A DNA stretch of 64,000 nt. It comes from Microbacterium sp. AB (GTDB lineage Bacteria; Actinomycetota; Actinomycetes; Actinomycetales; Microbacteriaceae). The stretch is taken from positions 2,604,001-2,668,000 of the forward strand of contig NZ_CP118157.1 of the NCBI RefSeq assembly GCF_032878875.1, read 5' to 3'. Below, piece after piece: positions 1 through 8,450 of this stretch (position 1 is the stretch's first letter; each line of letters begins with the position of its first letter). The notes below the pieces were generated by a model. It searched no databases and was not told the origin of the DNA. It saw nothing but the letters and a program-made list of their open reading frames with translations. Made by a program: the position numbers and the translations under genes.

Positions 1-356
1 AACTGGATGAGCTCGATCTTCTCGCGGCTCGTGCCGCGCGGGATCACCGTGACGAAGTCGAGCCCGAGCATGCGGGCGAAGTACGCCTCCGACACGGCCG
101 TCGATCCGCTCGAGGCCTCCACGAGCGTCGTGGCCTCGTCGATGCGGCCGTTGACGAGACCGTACAGGATGAGCGAGCGCGCGAGCCGGTGCTTGAGCGA
201 CCCCGTCGGATGGACGGACTCGTCCTTGAGGTAGAGGTCGATGCCCCATTCCGCCGGCAGCGGGAAGACGTGCAGGTGGGTGTCGGCGTTGCGATTGGCG
301 TCGGCTTCGAGCAGCCGGATGGCATCGCGCACCCAGGCGCATCGGTCGACGGTCAC
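1..356 (-). CDS. PLP-dependent cysteine synthase-family enzyme (3' end outside window)
   Basis: The first about 118 codons of a fold-type II PLP enzyme of the cysteine synthase/cystathionine beta-synthase family are present; the rest lies before base 1. The segment [14 protein letters not shown] carries the lysine expected to hold PLP as a Schiff base, and [16 protein letters not shown] resembles the following substrate-binding loop. The GTG at 354-356 is chosen because a TAGGGT box (363-368, minus strand) ends exactly 6 nt before it, fitting a leaderless transcript. Which beta-substituted amino acid it handles cannot be told from this part. Confidence 0.85.
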   Translation of the reverse strand, partial: MTVDRCAWVRDAIRLLEADANRNADTHLHVFPLPAEWGIDLYLKDESVHPTGSLKHRLARSLILYGLVNGRIDEATTLVEASSGSTAVSEAYFARMLGLDFVTVIPRGTSREKIELIQ

Positions 357-418
357 CCTCCGACCCTATGCGCCGCCGCTCCGCCGTGCGGATCGACGTC
401 CTGTGCCGCGCTGCGGCG

Positions 419-1699
419 TCAGGCGGTCGGGATGGGCGAGGTGCCGGGCCCCTCCGAAGAGAGTCCGTCGACCTCGGCGGGCGGACGGGCGTCGCCGCGG
501 CGCTCGACGGCGAAGGCCGTCACGGCGATGGCCACGCCGATGAGCGACAGCACGACGCCGAGCCAGACGGGTGCGGCGTACCCCCATCCCGCGGCGATCA
601 CCGCACCGCCCAGGGCCGCGCCGAGGCTGTTGCCGATGTTGAGCGCCGAGTGGTTGAGCGACGCGCCGATCGCCTGATGCTCCTTCGCGACGTCGAGCAG
701 GCGCAGCTGCACGGTCGGCGTGGCGGTCGCCGACACCGTCGCGAAGACGAACAGCCCGACGATGAGCGGCACGACGGCATGCGACACGACGCCCACGAGC
801 GCCGCCGCCGCGGCGAGCGCCGCGAGGCCGTAGACGAGCGTGCGCCGCACGCTGATGTCGGCCAGGACGCCGCCGAGGAAGTTGCCGATCGTCATCCCCA
901 GGCCGATCGAGACGAGCGCGATCGGGACGACCCGCTCCTCCGCCCCCGCGACCTCCGTCACGAGCGTGGCCACGTAGCTGTACACGGCGAAGAACGCGCC
1001 GAAGCCGATCGAGCCGACGGCGATCGTGAACCACACCTGCGGGATGCGGAAGACGCCGAGCTCGTGCCGGGCCGTGCGGCCCGCGTCGCCGGGCCGGGCC
1101 GGCACGAAGAGCACAATCATCAGCAGCGCGACGAGGAAGACCACGGCGACGACGAGGTAGGCCGCGCGCCATCCCATCAGCTGGCCGAGGAGCGTGCCTC
1201 CGGGGACGCCCACGACGTTCGCGATCGTGAGGCCGCTCATGACGATCGCGATCGCCCTGCCGCGCCTCTCCGCGCCGAAGAGGTCGGCGGCGACGACGGC
1301 GGCCATCCCGAAGTAGGCGCCGTGCGGGAGACCGGACAGGAAGCGCGACAGCCCCACCAGCCCGAACGTCGGCATGACGAACGTGAGGCCGTTGAACACG
1401 AGGAGCGCCAGGGCCAGCGCGATGAGCACGCGGCGGCGCGGATAGCGAGAGACGAAGGCGACGATCGTCGGGGCCCCCACGACGACGCCGAGCGCGTAGA
1501 GGCTGATGAGGATGCCGGCCTGTGCGAGGGCCTCCTCCGGGCTCTCCGCGTACACCTGCGGCAGCAGGTCGCCGGCGATGCCGGGCAGCAGGCCCATCGA
1601 CACGAACTCGGTCATGCCGATGCCGAAGGCGCCGACGGCGAGCGAGAGGAGCGCCCACATCGCCGCACCCCTCGACGTGGGGGTCGAGGTGGTGGTCAC
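419..1699 (-). CDS. MFS transporter, AraJ/sugar-efflux-like (DHA1 type)
   Basis: A 426-residue membrane protein with about 12 hydrophobic segments. The first helix reads AFGIGMTEFVSMGLLPGIA, a signature of the AraJ/YdhP branch of drug-proton antiporters. It is expected to export sugars or small drugs across the cytoplasmic membrane using the proton gradient; the substrate is unknown. The GTG start is supported by a TAGAAT box at 1706-1711 with a 6-nt gap, i.e. a leaderless start. It lies 19 bp behind the thiamine-binding gene but seems to have this separate promoter. Confidence 0.88.
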   Translation of the reverse strand: MTTTSTPTSRGAAMWALLSLAVGAFGIGMTEFVSMGLLPGIAGDLLPQVYAESPEEALAQAGILISLYALGVVVGAPTIVAFVSRYPRRRVLIALALALLVFNGLTFVMPTFGLVGLSRFLSGLPHGAYFGMAAVVAADLFGAERRGRAIAIVMSGLTIANVVGVPGGTLLGQLMGWRAAYLVVAVVFLVALLMIVLFVPARPGDAGRTARHELGVFRIPQVWFTIAVGSIGFGAFFAVYSYVATLVTEVAGAEERVVPIALVSIGLGMTIGNFLGGVLADISVRRTLVYGLAALAAAAALVGVVSHAVVPLIVGLFVFATVSATATPTVQLRLLDVAKEHQAIGASLNHSALNIGNSLGAALGGAVIAAGWGYAAPVWLGVVLSLIGVAIAVTAFAVERRGDARPPAEVDGLSSEGPGTSPIPTA

Positions 1700-1718
1700 C
1701 GACCGATTCTACGGGCGA

Positions 1719-2039
1719 TCAGGGACGCTCGTCGCGGGTGTCCTCGATCGCACGTTCGAGGCGCTCGACCTTCCCGTCGATCTCGCCCTCGTAGCCGGCT
1801 CGGATGTCGGCCTTGATGACGAGCGAGATCCGCGGTCCGAAGGCGGCGACGGCCTCGGTCGCCCGCTTGACGACGTCGAACACCTCGTCCCACTCCCCCT
1901 CGATCTCGGTGAACATGCTCGTCGTCCTGTTCGGCAGGCCGGAGTCGCGGACGACCCGGACGGCGGCGGCGACGGCGTCGTGCACCGAGCCGTCCGGGTC
2001 GTCGCCGCCGGAGGGGGCGACGGAGAAGGCGAGGAGCAT
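1719..2039 (-). CDS. Thiamine-binding protein (DUF77/MTH1187 family)
   Basis: A 106-residue soluble protein matching the small Thiamine_BP/DUF77 family: an N-terminal strand MLLAFSVAPSG, the conserved core SGLPNRTTSMFTEIEGEW and a VIKADIR strand. Family members form ferredoxin-like oligomers that bind thiamine or related pyrimidines in the cytoplasm; the physiological role is unsettled. The ATG at 2037-2039 is preceded by a good ribosome-binding site (GAAGGGAAA). It follows the membrane glycosyltransferase by 41 bp, most of which is a tandem heptamer repeat, so the two may be cotranscribed. Confidence 0.85.
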   Translation of the reverse strand: MLLAFSVAPSGGDDPDGSVHDAVAAAVRVVRDSGLPNRTTSMFTEIEGEWDEVFDVVKRATEAVAAFGPRISLVIKADIRAGYEGEIDGKVERLERAIEDTRDERP

Positions 2040-2051
2040 GGGATTTCCCTT

Positions 2052-2079
2052 CGGATGGCGGATGGCGGATGGCGGATGG
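2052..2079. repeat. Four tandem copies of a 7-bp repeat (CGGATGG)
   Basis: Four perfect back-to-back copies of CGGATGG (CCATCCG on the transcribed strand) fill most of the 41-bp gap between the membrane glycosyltransferase gene and the thiamine-binding gene. The array ends about 12 bp before the start codon and so lies upstream of the ribosome-binding site on the mRNA. It is a short microsatellite that could vary in copy number by slippage. Confidence 0.9.
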
Positions 2080-2080
2080 A

Positions 2081-3301
2081 TCAGGATGGCGAGAGCTCGG
2101 CCGCGGCGCTCGCACGCGCGCGGACGGGCGCCCGCGCGATCCGCACGACGGTCCAGACGAGCAGGACGACGAGCAGCGCGTTGCGCAGCGTCAGGACGAC
2201 GACGGCGACCGGCTCGGCGAACATGACCCCCGTGTAGAGCAGCGGGTAGACGAGCTGGGTCAGCGCGGCGCATGCGAGGGCGATCGCCGCGGGACCCCGC
2301 GCCCTGCGCGCGTCGACGACGAGCCACAGCACGAGCGGCGCGATGAGCCAGTCGTGGAACTGGGGCGAGCCGACCTTGTTGCACACCATGAAGGCGAGCG
2401 TGAGCGCGAGGGCGAGCGGCGGGAAGAGCACGACGAACGACGCGCCCCGGCGCGCCTTCGCGTACCCGAGCGCGGCGATGACGGCGATGACGAGGAAGAG
2501 CAGCGGCGTCATGAGCGAGATCACCGTGTCGACCTCGGGGCCCGTGACCTGGAAGGTGAGGATGTCCGTGTCGTAGAAGACCCACCATCCGGGCAGGCGC
2601 AGCATCGTCCCCCACAGGTACGCGGTGCTGACGGGCGCCTCGAGCTGAAGCCCCCTCCCCGTCTGCAGCGTGACGAATCCGAACAGGCGCGCCGCGCCTC
2701 CCGCCGCCACGACCACGACCACGACCACGGCGCTGGCGACGAGCGCGCCCGCCAGGACGCGGCCGCGGCGGCGCATCGCGACGAAGGCCGCGGCCGCGAG
2801 CGCCGCGGGCCAGACCTTGATCCAGGCCCCCGCGGCGAGCAGGGCCGCGGCCGCGGCCGGGCGCGTGGCGAGCCGCAGCAGCCCGGCCATCGCCACCGGC
2901 ACCGTGATCGCGTCGAGCCGGTACATGCCGACGGGCCCGAGCAGCGCCGCGAAGAGGAGCCAGAACCACGCGGCCCGCCTGCGCGAGCGCGAGCGCCCGT
3001 CTCCGACGAGCATGCGGAACGCGAGCGCGTCGAGCAGCGTCACGAGGAGCGCCCACCCGACGTTGTAGCCGGCGATCCCGGAGAGGAGGTGCGTGAGCAG
3101 CATCGGCACGAGCGCGAGCTGCGGGTAGACCCACGCCTCGGTGACCCCGACGATCCCCTCGCCGGACAGAGCCCGCGTCGACCAGGTCTCGTACACGAGG
3201 TTCACGTCGCCCATGGGCTGGTTCGGCATCCACCAGCCGGCCGCCGCCACCCAGACGTGGACGACCGCGAACGCGATCCACAGCAGCATCCGCCTCGGCA
3301 C
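2081..3301 (-). CDS. GT87/DUF2029-like polytopic membrane glycosyltransferase
   Basis: A 406-residue protein with about ten hydrophobic helices. Its layout, with a first helix followed by an extracytoplasmic loop containing MGDVNLVYETW and then WVYPQLALVPML, resembles GT-C fold mannosyltransferases of the DUF2029/GT87 type, which use polyprenyl-phosphate sugars on the outer face of the membrane. The acceptor is unknown. A TAGGAT box at 3308-3313 lies 6 nt before the GTG start, fitting leaderless transcription. The GT-C assignment rests on topology and general similarity, so function is only class-level. Confidence 0.75.
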   Translation of the reverse strand: MPRRMLLWIAFAVVHVWVAAAGWWMPNQPMGDVNLVYETWSTRALSGEGIVGVTEAWVYPQLALVPMLLTHLLSGIAGYNVGWALLVTLLDALAFRMLVGDGRSRSRRRAAWFWLLFAALLGPVGMYRLDAITVPVAMAGLLRLATRPAAAAALLAAGAWIKVWPAALAAAAFVAMRRRGRVLAGALVASAVVVVVVVAAGGAARLFGFVTLQTGRGLQLEAPVSTAYLWGTMLRLPGWWVFYDTDILTFQVTGPEVDTVISLMTPLLFLVIAVIAALGYAKARRGASFVVLFPPLALALTLAFMVCNKVGSPQFHDWLIAPLVLWLVVDARRARGPAAIALACAALTQLVYPLLYTGVMFAEPVAVVVLTLRNALLVVLLVWTVVRIARAPVRARASAAAELSPS

Positions 3302-3362
3302 GCGCCCATCCTACGGACCCCGCCCGGTCGCATCGCCCCCGCCGAGCCGGGATGCGTCCCGT

Positions 3363-4358
3363 CTACGCGGAGAACGCGGCGGCGAACGCGGCCGGCAGCG
3401 CCGCGGCGACGTCGAGGGCGGTGATCGGACGACCCGATGCCGCGGCGGGGGCATCGGCGACGGCCCCTCGGGGACCGGCCGCGCGATCCGCGCCGCGGAT
3501 GTCCGTCCCCGCGACGTCCTCCGTCGCCTGGCCCGCCGCGATGCGTCCCGCCGTGCCGTGCAGCCACGCGGCCGTCGCGGCGATCGGCCCGAGCTCCTCG
3601 GCGTCGAGCCTCCGTCCCGCGACACGCGCGCCGGCCGCCGCCCCCGCCAGCACGGCGCCCATCGCACCGGCGAGCACGTCGCCCGTGCCCGCCGTGGAGA
3701 GCCAGGGCGTCCCCGCCCGGACGGCCGTCCACCATCCGCCGGGCGTCGCGACGATCGTCGACGAGCCCTTCAGCAGCACGACGCCGCCGAGCGCCACGGC
3801 GGTCTCGCGCACGACGAGCAGCCGCTCCCGGAAGGGGCCGTGCAGGCGCGGCGCGAGCGGATCGTCCTCCACGTCGTCGATGCCGAAGCCCAGGGGGATG
3901 CGCACCTCGCGCAGCTCGTCCTCGTGCGGCGTCACGACGATGGGCCCCGCCGCCTCCGCCGCGAGATCGAGCGCGCCGGCGTCCAGCACGGTCGGGTGAG
4001 CGCCCTCGCGCAGGAACGACCGCAGCCGTCGCGTCTCCGCCTCGCCCCTGGTGCGGGCGTCCACGCCGGAGCCCACGACCCACGCATCCGCCCGTCCGGG
4101 ACCGATCACGGTCTCCGGACGACGCTGCAGCACGAGCCCGGCGACCTCCGACGGGCCGTCCCAGCGCACCATCCCGACGCCCGCGCGCCACGCGCCCTCG
4201 GCCGACAGCACGGCGGCGCCGGGGTACGCGGACGACCCCGTGCGCAACACGACGACGCCTCGGGAATACTTGTGGTCTCGCGCCGTTGGCGTCCGCAAGA
4301 CGCCCGCGGCGTCACGCGCCGTCCACTCCTCGGAGCGCGATGCGTGTCCTCCCGGCAT
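3363..4358 (-). CDS. nnrD: ADP/ATP-dependent NAD(P)H-hydrate dehydratase
   Basis: This enzyme repairs hydrated NAD(P)H by dehydrating the S-epimer at the cost of a nucleotide. Visible family signatures are DHKYSRG near the N-terminus, VTPHEDEL, the nucleotide-binding KGSSTIVATPGG, and the ribokinase-like GTGDVLAGAMGAVLAG. There is no N-terminal epimerase (YjeF_N) domain, so it is the stand-alone dehydratase. A GTG two codons upstream (4362-4364) is in frame, but the ATG at 4356-4358 is preferred because a promoter with TAGGGT ends 6 nt before it. It is divergent from the flavin oxidoreductase gene. Confidence 0.88.
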   Translation of the reverse strand: MPGGHASRSEEWTARDAAGVLRTPTARDHKYSRGVVVLRTGSSAYPGAAVLSAEGAWRAGVGMVRWDGPSEVAGLVLQRRPETVIGPGRADAWVVGSGVDARTRGEAETRRLRSFLREGAHPTVLDAGALDLAAEAAGPIVVTPHEDELREVRIPLGFGIDDVEDDPLAPRLHGPFRERLLVVRETAVALGGVVLLKGSSTIVATPGGWWTAVRAGTPWLSTAGTGDVLAGAMGAVLAGAAAGARVAGRRLDAEELGPIAATAAWLHGTAGRIAAGQATEDVAGTDIRGADRAAGPRGAVADAPAAASGRPITALDVAAALPAAFAAAFSA

Positions 4359-4364
4359 GTGCAC

Positions 4365-4393
4365 ACCCTACTCGTCGCGCACACGCGCACCAA
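4365..4393 (-). promoter_or_regulatory. Housekeeping-type promoter of nnrD (leaderless)
   Basis: On the minus strand TTGGTG (4388-4393) is separated by 17 bp from TAGGGT (4365-4370), matching -35 and -10 spacing for a primary sigma factor. The -10 box ends 6 nt before the nnrD ATG, so the transcript should start at or next to the start codon. Confidence 0.65.
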
Positions 4394-4409
4394 CGGAACG
4401 GAAACCCCT

Positions 4410-5498
4410 GTGAGCCTGCTGTTCAGCCCGCTGACCATCCGCGAGACGACCTTCCGGAACCGGCTGTGGGTCTCGCCCATGTGCATGTACAGCGCCGAGG
4501 ACGGCTTCCCCGGCGACTGGCACCACGTGCACCTCGCGCAGTTCGCGTCGGGCGGCGCGGGGCTGGTCGTGAGCGAGGCCACGGCCGTCTCGCCCGAGGG
4601 ACGCATCTCGCCGCGCGACACCGGCATCTGGGACGACGCCCGGCGCGACGCGTGGGCCCCCGTCGTCGCGGCCGTCCACGCGCGCGGCGCGGCGGCGGGC
4701 ATCCAGCTCGCGCACGCCGGCCGGAAGGCGTCGACGTGGTGGCCCTTCGCCGGACGACAGGGCAGCGTGCCGGCGGCCGAGGGCGGATGGACCGCTGTCG
4801 CGCCGTCGGCGATCGCGTACGAGGGATTCGCGGTGCCGGCCGCCCTCGACGAGCCGGGGATCCTGCGCGTGATCGCCGACTTCCGCGCGGCGGCTCGCCG
4901 TGCCGTCGACGCCGGCTTCGACCTGGTCGAGCTGCACGCCGCGCACGGCTATCTGCTGCACGAGTTCCTCTCCCCCCTGTCGAACGAGCGCGAGGACCGC
5001 TGGGGCGGCTCGCTCGAGAACCGCGCGCGCATCGTGCTCGAGGTCGTCCGCGCCGTGCGCGCGGAGGTCGGGGAGGCCGTTCCCGTGCTCGTCCGGTTCT
5101 CCGCGACCGACTCCGCGCCGGGAGGGCTCGAGGTCGACGACGTCGCGACCGTGGCGGGCTGGGCGCGGGACGCGGGCGCCGACCTGTTCGACGTCTCGTC
5201 GAGCGGGCTCGTCGCGCATCAGCGGATCTCGACCGGCCCCGGATACCAGGTCCCGTTCGCCGCACGGGTGCGCGAGGCGACGGGCGCTCCGACCGCCGCG
5301 GTGGGCATCGTCACGAGCGGCGAGCAGGCCGAGCGGATCCTCCAGGACGGTCAGGCCGACGCCGTCTTCGCCGGGAGGGAGTTCCTGCGCGACCCGCACT
5401 TCGCGCTGCGCGCGGCGGGCGAGCTGCACGAGGACCCGGCGGCGCTGTGGCCGCCGCAGTACGTCCGCGCGTATCGGGAGCGCCCCCGGCCGCGCTGA
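4410..5498 (+). CDS. NADH:flavin oxidoreductase, YqjM-like Old Yellow Enzyme
   Basis: A 362-residue TIM-barrel FMN enzyme of the Old Yellow Enzyme family, YqjM/NamA branch. It shows SPMCMYSAEDGFPGDWHHVH, the FMN-site motif QLAHAGRKAS, the loop HAAHGYLLHEFLSP and a C-terminal VGIVTSGEQAE phosphate-binding stretch. Such enzymes reduce activated C=C bonds of enones and similar electrophiles with NAD(P)H. The start is GTG at 4410, 17 bp beyond the -35 box of the divergent nnrD promoter. It probably acts in the cytoplasm in detoxification; the natural substrate is unknown. Confidence 0.9.
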   Translation: MSLLFSPLTIRETTFRNRLWVSPMCMYSAEDGFPGDWHHVHLAQFASGGAGLVVSEATAVSPEGRISPRDTGIWDDARRDAWAPVVAAVHARGAAAGIQLAHAGRKASTWWPFAGRQGSVPAAEGGWTAVAPSAIAYEGFAVPAALDEPGILRVIADFRAAARRAVDAGFDLVELHAAHGYLLHEFLSPLSNEREDRWGGSLENRARIVLEVVRAVRAEVGEAVPVLVRFSATDSAPGGLEVDDVATVAGWARDAGADLFDVSSSGLVAHQRISTGPGYQVPFAARVREATGAPTAAVGIVTSGEQAERILQDGQADAVFAGREFLRDPHFALRAAGELHEDPAALWPPQYVRAYRERPRPR

Positions 5499-5526
5499 TC
5501 CGCGCGACGGCCACGGGCGGGTGCCG

Positions 5527-5532
5527 TATGCT
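5527..5532 (+). promoter_or_regulatory. Candidate -10 box (TATGCT) for the leader ORF and CNNM operon
   Basis: TATGCT ends 10 nt before the ATG of the 23-codon leader ORF, so the predicted transcript starts only a few bases before it. No convincing -35 hexamer is seen. Confidence 0.45.
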
Positions 5533-5542
5533 GAGGCGCACG

Positions 5543-5614
5543 ATGGACGACCCTCCGAGTTACCGACGATCGCCCCACTGCCCGCCCTCCGCGGTCCTCG
5601 GAGGCGATGACTGA
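5543..5614 (+). CDS. Short upstream ORF overlapping the CNNM gene; possible leader peptide
   Basis: A 23-codon ORF starting MDDPPSYRRSPHCPPS and ending GGDD. Its TGA stop overlaps the ATG of the following transporter gene as TGATG, and the transporter's ribosome-binding site (CGGAGG) lies inside its last codons, so [11 protein letters not shown] of the two is likely coupled. The acidic-plus-proline start (DDPP) and second PP resemble the residue types in known Mg2+-responsive leader peptides such as MgtL, but there is no sequence homology to claim. It could also be a chance ORF; codon use is typical high-GC. Confidence 0.5.
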   Translation: MDDPPSYRRSPHCPPSAVLGGDD

Positions 5615-6939
5615 TGGACTACGTCCTCATCGGCGTCGGGCTCGTCCTGACGATCGGCACCGGCCTCTTCGTCGCGAGCGAGTTCGCCCTCGTCAACCTC
5701 GACCGGGCCGAGCTCGAGGCGCGGGAGGCACGCGGCGAGACCCGTCTCGCGCTGACGATCCGCGCCCTCCGCCACACCTCCACGCATCTCTCGAGCGCCC
5801 AGCTCGGCATCACGCTGACGACCCTGCTGACCGGATACACCCTCGAGCCGGCGTTCTCGAGCCTGCTGCGGCCCGTCCTCACCTCGTGGGGCATCCCCGA
5901 GGGCGTCGTCGCCCCGATCTCCACGGTCGTGGCGATGGCGGTGGCGACCGTCCTGTCGATGATCGTCGGCGAGCTGGTGCCGAAGAACTTCGCCCTGGCC
6001 CTGCCGCTCGCGACGGCGAAGGTCGTCGCACCGTTCCAGATCGCGTTCACGGCGGTGTTCCGCCCCATCATCTCCGTCCTCAACGGAAGCGCGAACGGCG
6101 TGCTGCGCGCCATGGGCATCGAGCCCAAGGAGGAGCTCTCGGGGGCGCGGTCGGCCGAGGAGCTCTCGAGCCTCGTGCGCCGCTCGGCGCTCGCCGGCGT
6201 GCTCGAGGAGGACACCGCCACGCTCCTCGACCGCAGTCTCACCTTCGCCCGTCACAGCGCGGCCGACGTCATGACGCCGCGCCCGCGCGTGCACGCCGTC
6301 GCCGCGGGCGACTCCGCCGACGCGGTCGTGCAGCTCGCGCGGCAGACGGGCCACAGCCGCTTCCCCGTCTACGACGAGTCGATGGACGACATCGTCGGCG
6401 TCGTGCACCTCAAGGCCGCGATCGGCGTGCCGAGGTCGCGCAGGGGCGAGGTCCCCGCGGCCGCGCTCGCGAACGAGCCGCTCCGGGTGCCGGAGACGGT
6501 GCACCTCGACGCGCTCATCGCGGAGCTGCGCGCGGGCGGCTACCAGATGGCGGTCGTCGTCGACGAGTACGGCGGGACCGCGGGCGTCGTCACACTCGAG
6601 GACCTCGTCGAGGAGATCGTGGGCGAGGTCTCGGACGAGCACGACAGGCGCCTCGCCGGCGTCGTGCGCCACCGCGACTCCGTCACCTTCCCCGGGCAGC
6701 TGCGTCCCGACGAGCTGCGCGATCGCGCAGCGGTCGAGGTCCCCGAGGACGACGCGTACGACACGATCGGCGGCTACATCATGAGCGTGCTCGAGCGCGT
6801 CCCGTCCGTGGGGGACGCCGTGCGCGTCGACGAGGGCACGCTGACGGTGGAGCGGATGGACGGCCGCCGGGTCGACCGCGTGCGCTTCGCGCCCGACCCG
6901 CTGCCGGAAGGCGCCGACGACGAGGAGGGACGACGATGA
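5614..6939 (+). CDS. CNNM/CorC-type (HlyC) transporter with CBS pair and CorC_HlyC domain
   Basis: A 441-residue protein of the CNNM/hemolysin-C family. The N-terminal DUF21/CNNM membrane domain (about residues 1-175) has the conserved [20 protein letters not shown] and [10 protein letters not shown] motifs. A CBS pair follows (about 200-330, with [12 protein letters not shown] and [20 protein letters not shown]), then a CorC_HlyC domain (about 345-430). The family is linked to Mg2+ (and Co2+) efflux or homeostasis. It is the first gene of a pair overlapping by ATGA with the next paralogue, and it overlaps an upstream leader ORF by one base. Confidence 0.9.
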   Translation: MDYVLIGVGLVLTIGTGLFVASEFALVNLDRAELEAREARGETRLALTIRALRHTSTHLSSAQLGITLTTLLTGYTLEPAFSSLLRPVLTSWGIPEGVVAPISTVVAMAVATVLSMIVGELVPKNFALALPLATAKVVAPFQIAFTAVFRPIISVLNGSANGVLRAMGIEPKEELSGARSAEELSSLVRRSALAGVLEEDTATLLDRSLTFARHSAADVMTPRPRVHAVAAGDSADAVVQLARQTGHSRFPVYDESMDDIVGVVHLKAAIGVPRSRRGEVPAAALANEPLRVPETVHLDALIAELRAGGYQMAVVVDEYGGTAGVVTLEDLVEEIVGEVSDEHDRRLAGVVRHRDSVTFPGQLRPDELRDRAAVEVPEDDAYDTIGGYIMSVLERVPSVGDAVRVDEGTLTVERMDGRRVDRVRFAPDPLPEGADDEEGRR

Positions 6940-7997
6940 GCGACTGGGCAGGCCTCGCGTGGCTCGTCGTGCTGCTGCTCGCGAACGCCTTCTTCGTCGG
7001 CGGCGAGTTCGCCGTCATCTCCGCACGCCGCTCGCAGATCGAGCCCCTCGCCGAGAAGGGGTCCCGCGCCGCGAAGACCGCGCTGTTCGCGATGGAGCAC
7101 GCGACGCTCATGCTCGCCACCTCGCAGCTGGGCATCACGATCTGCTCGCTGCTCATCCTGAACGTCTCCGAGCCCGCGCTCCACCATCTGCTGGCGGTGC
7201 CGCTGGGCCTCACCGGGATGACGGAGGCGCTCGTCGACACCGTCGCGTTCGTCATCGCGCTCGTGTTCGTCTCGTACCTGCACGTCGTGTTCGGCGAGAT
7301 GGTGGCGAAGAACATCGCCTTCTCCATCCCCGACCGCGCCGTGCTGCTGCTGGCGCCCCCGCTCGTGTGGGTGTCGAAGGTCTTCCACCCCGTCATCTGG
7401 GCCCTGAACTGGATCGCCAACGCCGTGCTGCGGCTGTTCCGCGTGGAGCCGAAGAACGAGGCGGCGTCGACCTTCACCCTCGACGAGGTCGCCACGATCG
7501 TCGCGCAGTCGCGTCGTGAGGGCGTCCTCGCCGACGCGGCGGGCACCGTGACCGCGGCCGTGGAGTTCACCGACAAGAAGGCGAAGGACGTCGCCGTGCC
7601 GCTCGCGCGCATCGTGACGCTGCCGGAGCGGGTGACGCCGGACGAGGTCGAGCGCGCCGTCGCGAAGCACGGCTACTCGCGGTACGTCATCATCGACGAG
7701 GAGGGCGATCCCGTCGGATACGTGCACCTCAAGGACATCCTGCGCGCCGCCGGGGGCGAGGACGCGGACGAGAAGGCGGCACAGCCCGTCCCCGCCAAGC
7801 GCATCCACCACATGGTGCCGGTGCAGGAGACGACCGACCTCGAGGACGCGCTCGCGATCATGCGCCGCGCGGGCCGTCACCTCGCCCGCGTGCGCGACGC
7901 GCAGGGCGAGACGACCGCCGTCCTGTTCCTCGAGGACATCATCGAGGAGCTCGTCGGCGAGGTGCACGACGCCACGGAGCGCACGCGCCGCCGCTGA
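6936..7997 (+). CDS. CNNM/CorC-type transporter paralogue without CorC_HlyC domain
   Basis: A 353-residue CNNM-family protein. The membrane domain shows VGGEFAVISARRSQIEPLAE, MLATSQLGITICSLL and FGEMVAKNIAF, followed by a CBS pair (KDVAVPLARIVTLPE; VLFLEDIIEELVGEVHD). It stops right after the CBS module, so it lacks the C-terminal CorC_HlyC domain of its neighbour. Its ATG overlaps the neighbour's stop (ATGA), implying coupled expression. In Actinobacteria such tandem pairs are common and may form heteromeric transporters; this is inference. Confidence 0.9.
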   Translation: MSDWAGLAWLVVLLLANAFFVGGEFAVISARRSQIEPLAEKGSRAAKTALFAMEHATLMLATSQLGITICSLLILNVSEPALHHLLAVPLGLTGMTEALVDTVAFVIALVFVSYLHVVFGEMVAKNIAFSIPDRAVLLLAPPLVWVSKVFHPVIWALNWIANAVLRLFRVEPKNEAASTFTLDEVATIVAQSRREGVLADAAGTVTAAVEFTDKKAKDVAVPLARIVTLPERVTPDEVERAVAKHGYSRYVIIDEEGDPVGYVHLKDILRAAGGEDADEKAAQPVPAKRIHHMVPVQETTDLEDALAIMRRAGRHLARVRDAQGETTAVLFLEDIIEELVGEVHDATERTRRR

Positions 7998-8023
7998 AGC
8001 GGCGGGGGACCCTTCCCGGACGC

Positions 8024-8450
8024 TCAGCGCAGCTCGGGGATCGTCCCGATGTCGGCGACGGCGAGGGACTCCGCCGCGTGCCGCCGGATCCGCGCCTCGG
8101 CGGCCTCCGCGACCGCGCCGTCGAGATGGCCCGACTCGCGCACCGACAGCCGTCTCGGCCCTCCGAGCGCGTGGGAGACGGCGAACCGGCCGCGCGGATC
8201 GACCGACGGGTCGCACAGCGCCGCCCCCACGAGGACGGGGATGCGGATGCGCCGCGCGGCGATCGCGGCATCGAACCGGTCGGCGTCGCGCGGTCGTCGG
8301 GATGGCCGAGGAGGTGCCGTCCCACCGCCTCCCCGCTGCCCGTGCCGGATCGCGTGAGGCGCAGCGGGTGATGGCCGGAGCTCGGGACGTCGAGTACCGC
8401 GCGCCGGAGGCGGTCGCACGCTCCCCCGCCCTGGCTCCCCGTCACCAGCT
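8024..8450 (-). pseudogene. Remnant of an acetylxylan esterase/cephalosporin-C deacetylase (AXE1 family)
   Basis: Two reading frames together look like the C-terminal half of an AXE1-family alpha/beta hydrolase. The 5' piece encodes VTGSQGGG (nucleophile elbow) and ends around GHPDD; the 3' piece in another frame encodes DADRFDAAIAARRIRIPVL, LCDPSVDP (acid residue) and SGHLDG (histidine). The frame changes near 8285-8300. The N-terminal half is missing: homology begins right at the end of guaB1, overlapping its last codons. I see a gene decayed by 5' truncation and a frameshift. A sequencing indel could explain the frameshift but not the truncation. Confidence 0.65.

Noticed and set aside
2052..2079. 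CRISPR-like repeat
   Set aside because: Repeat unit is 7 bp with no spacers and no cas genes nearby; it is a microsatellite.
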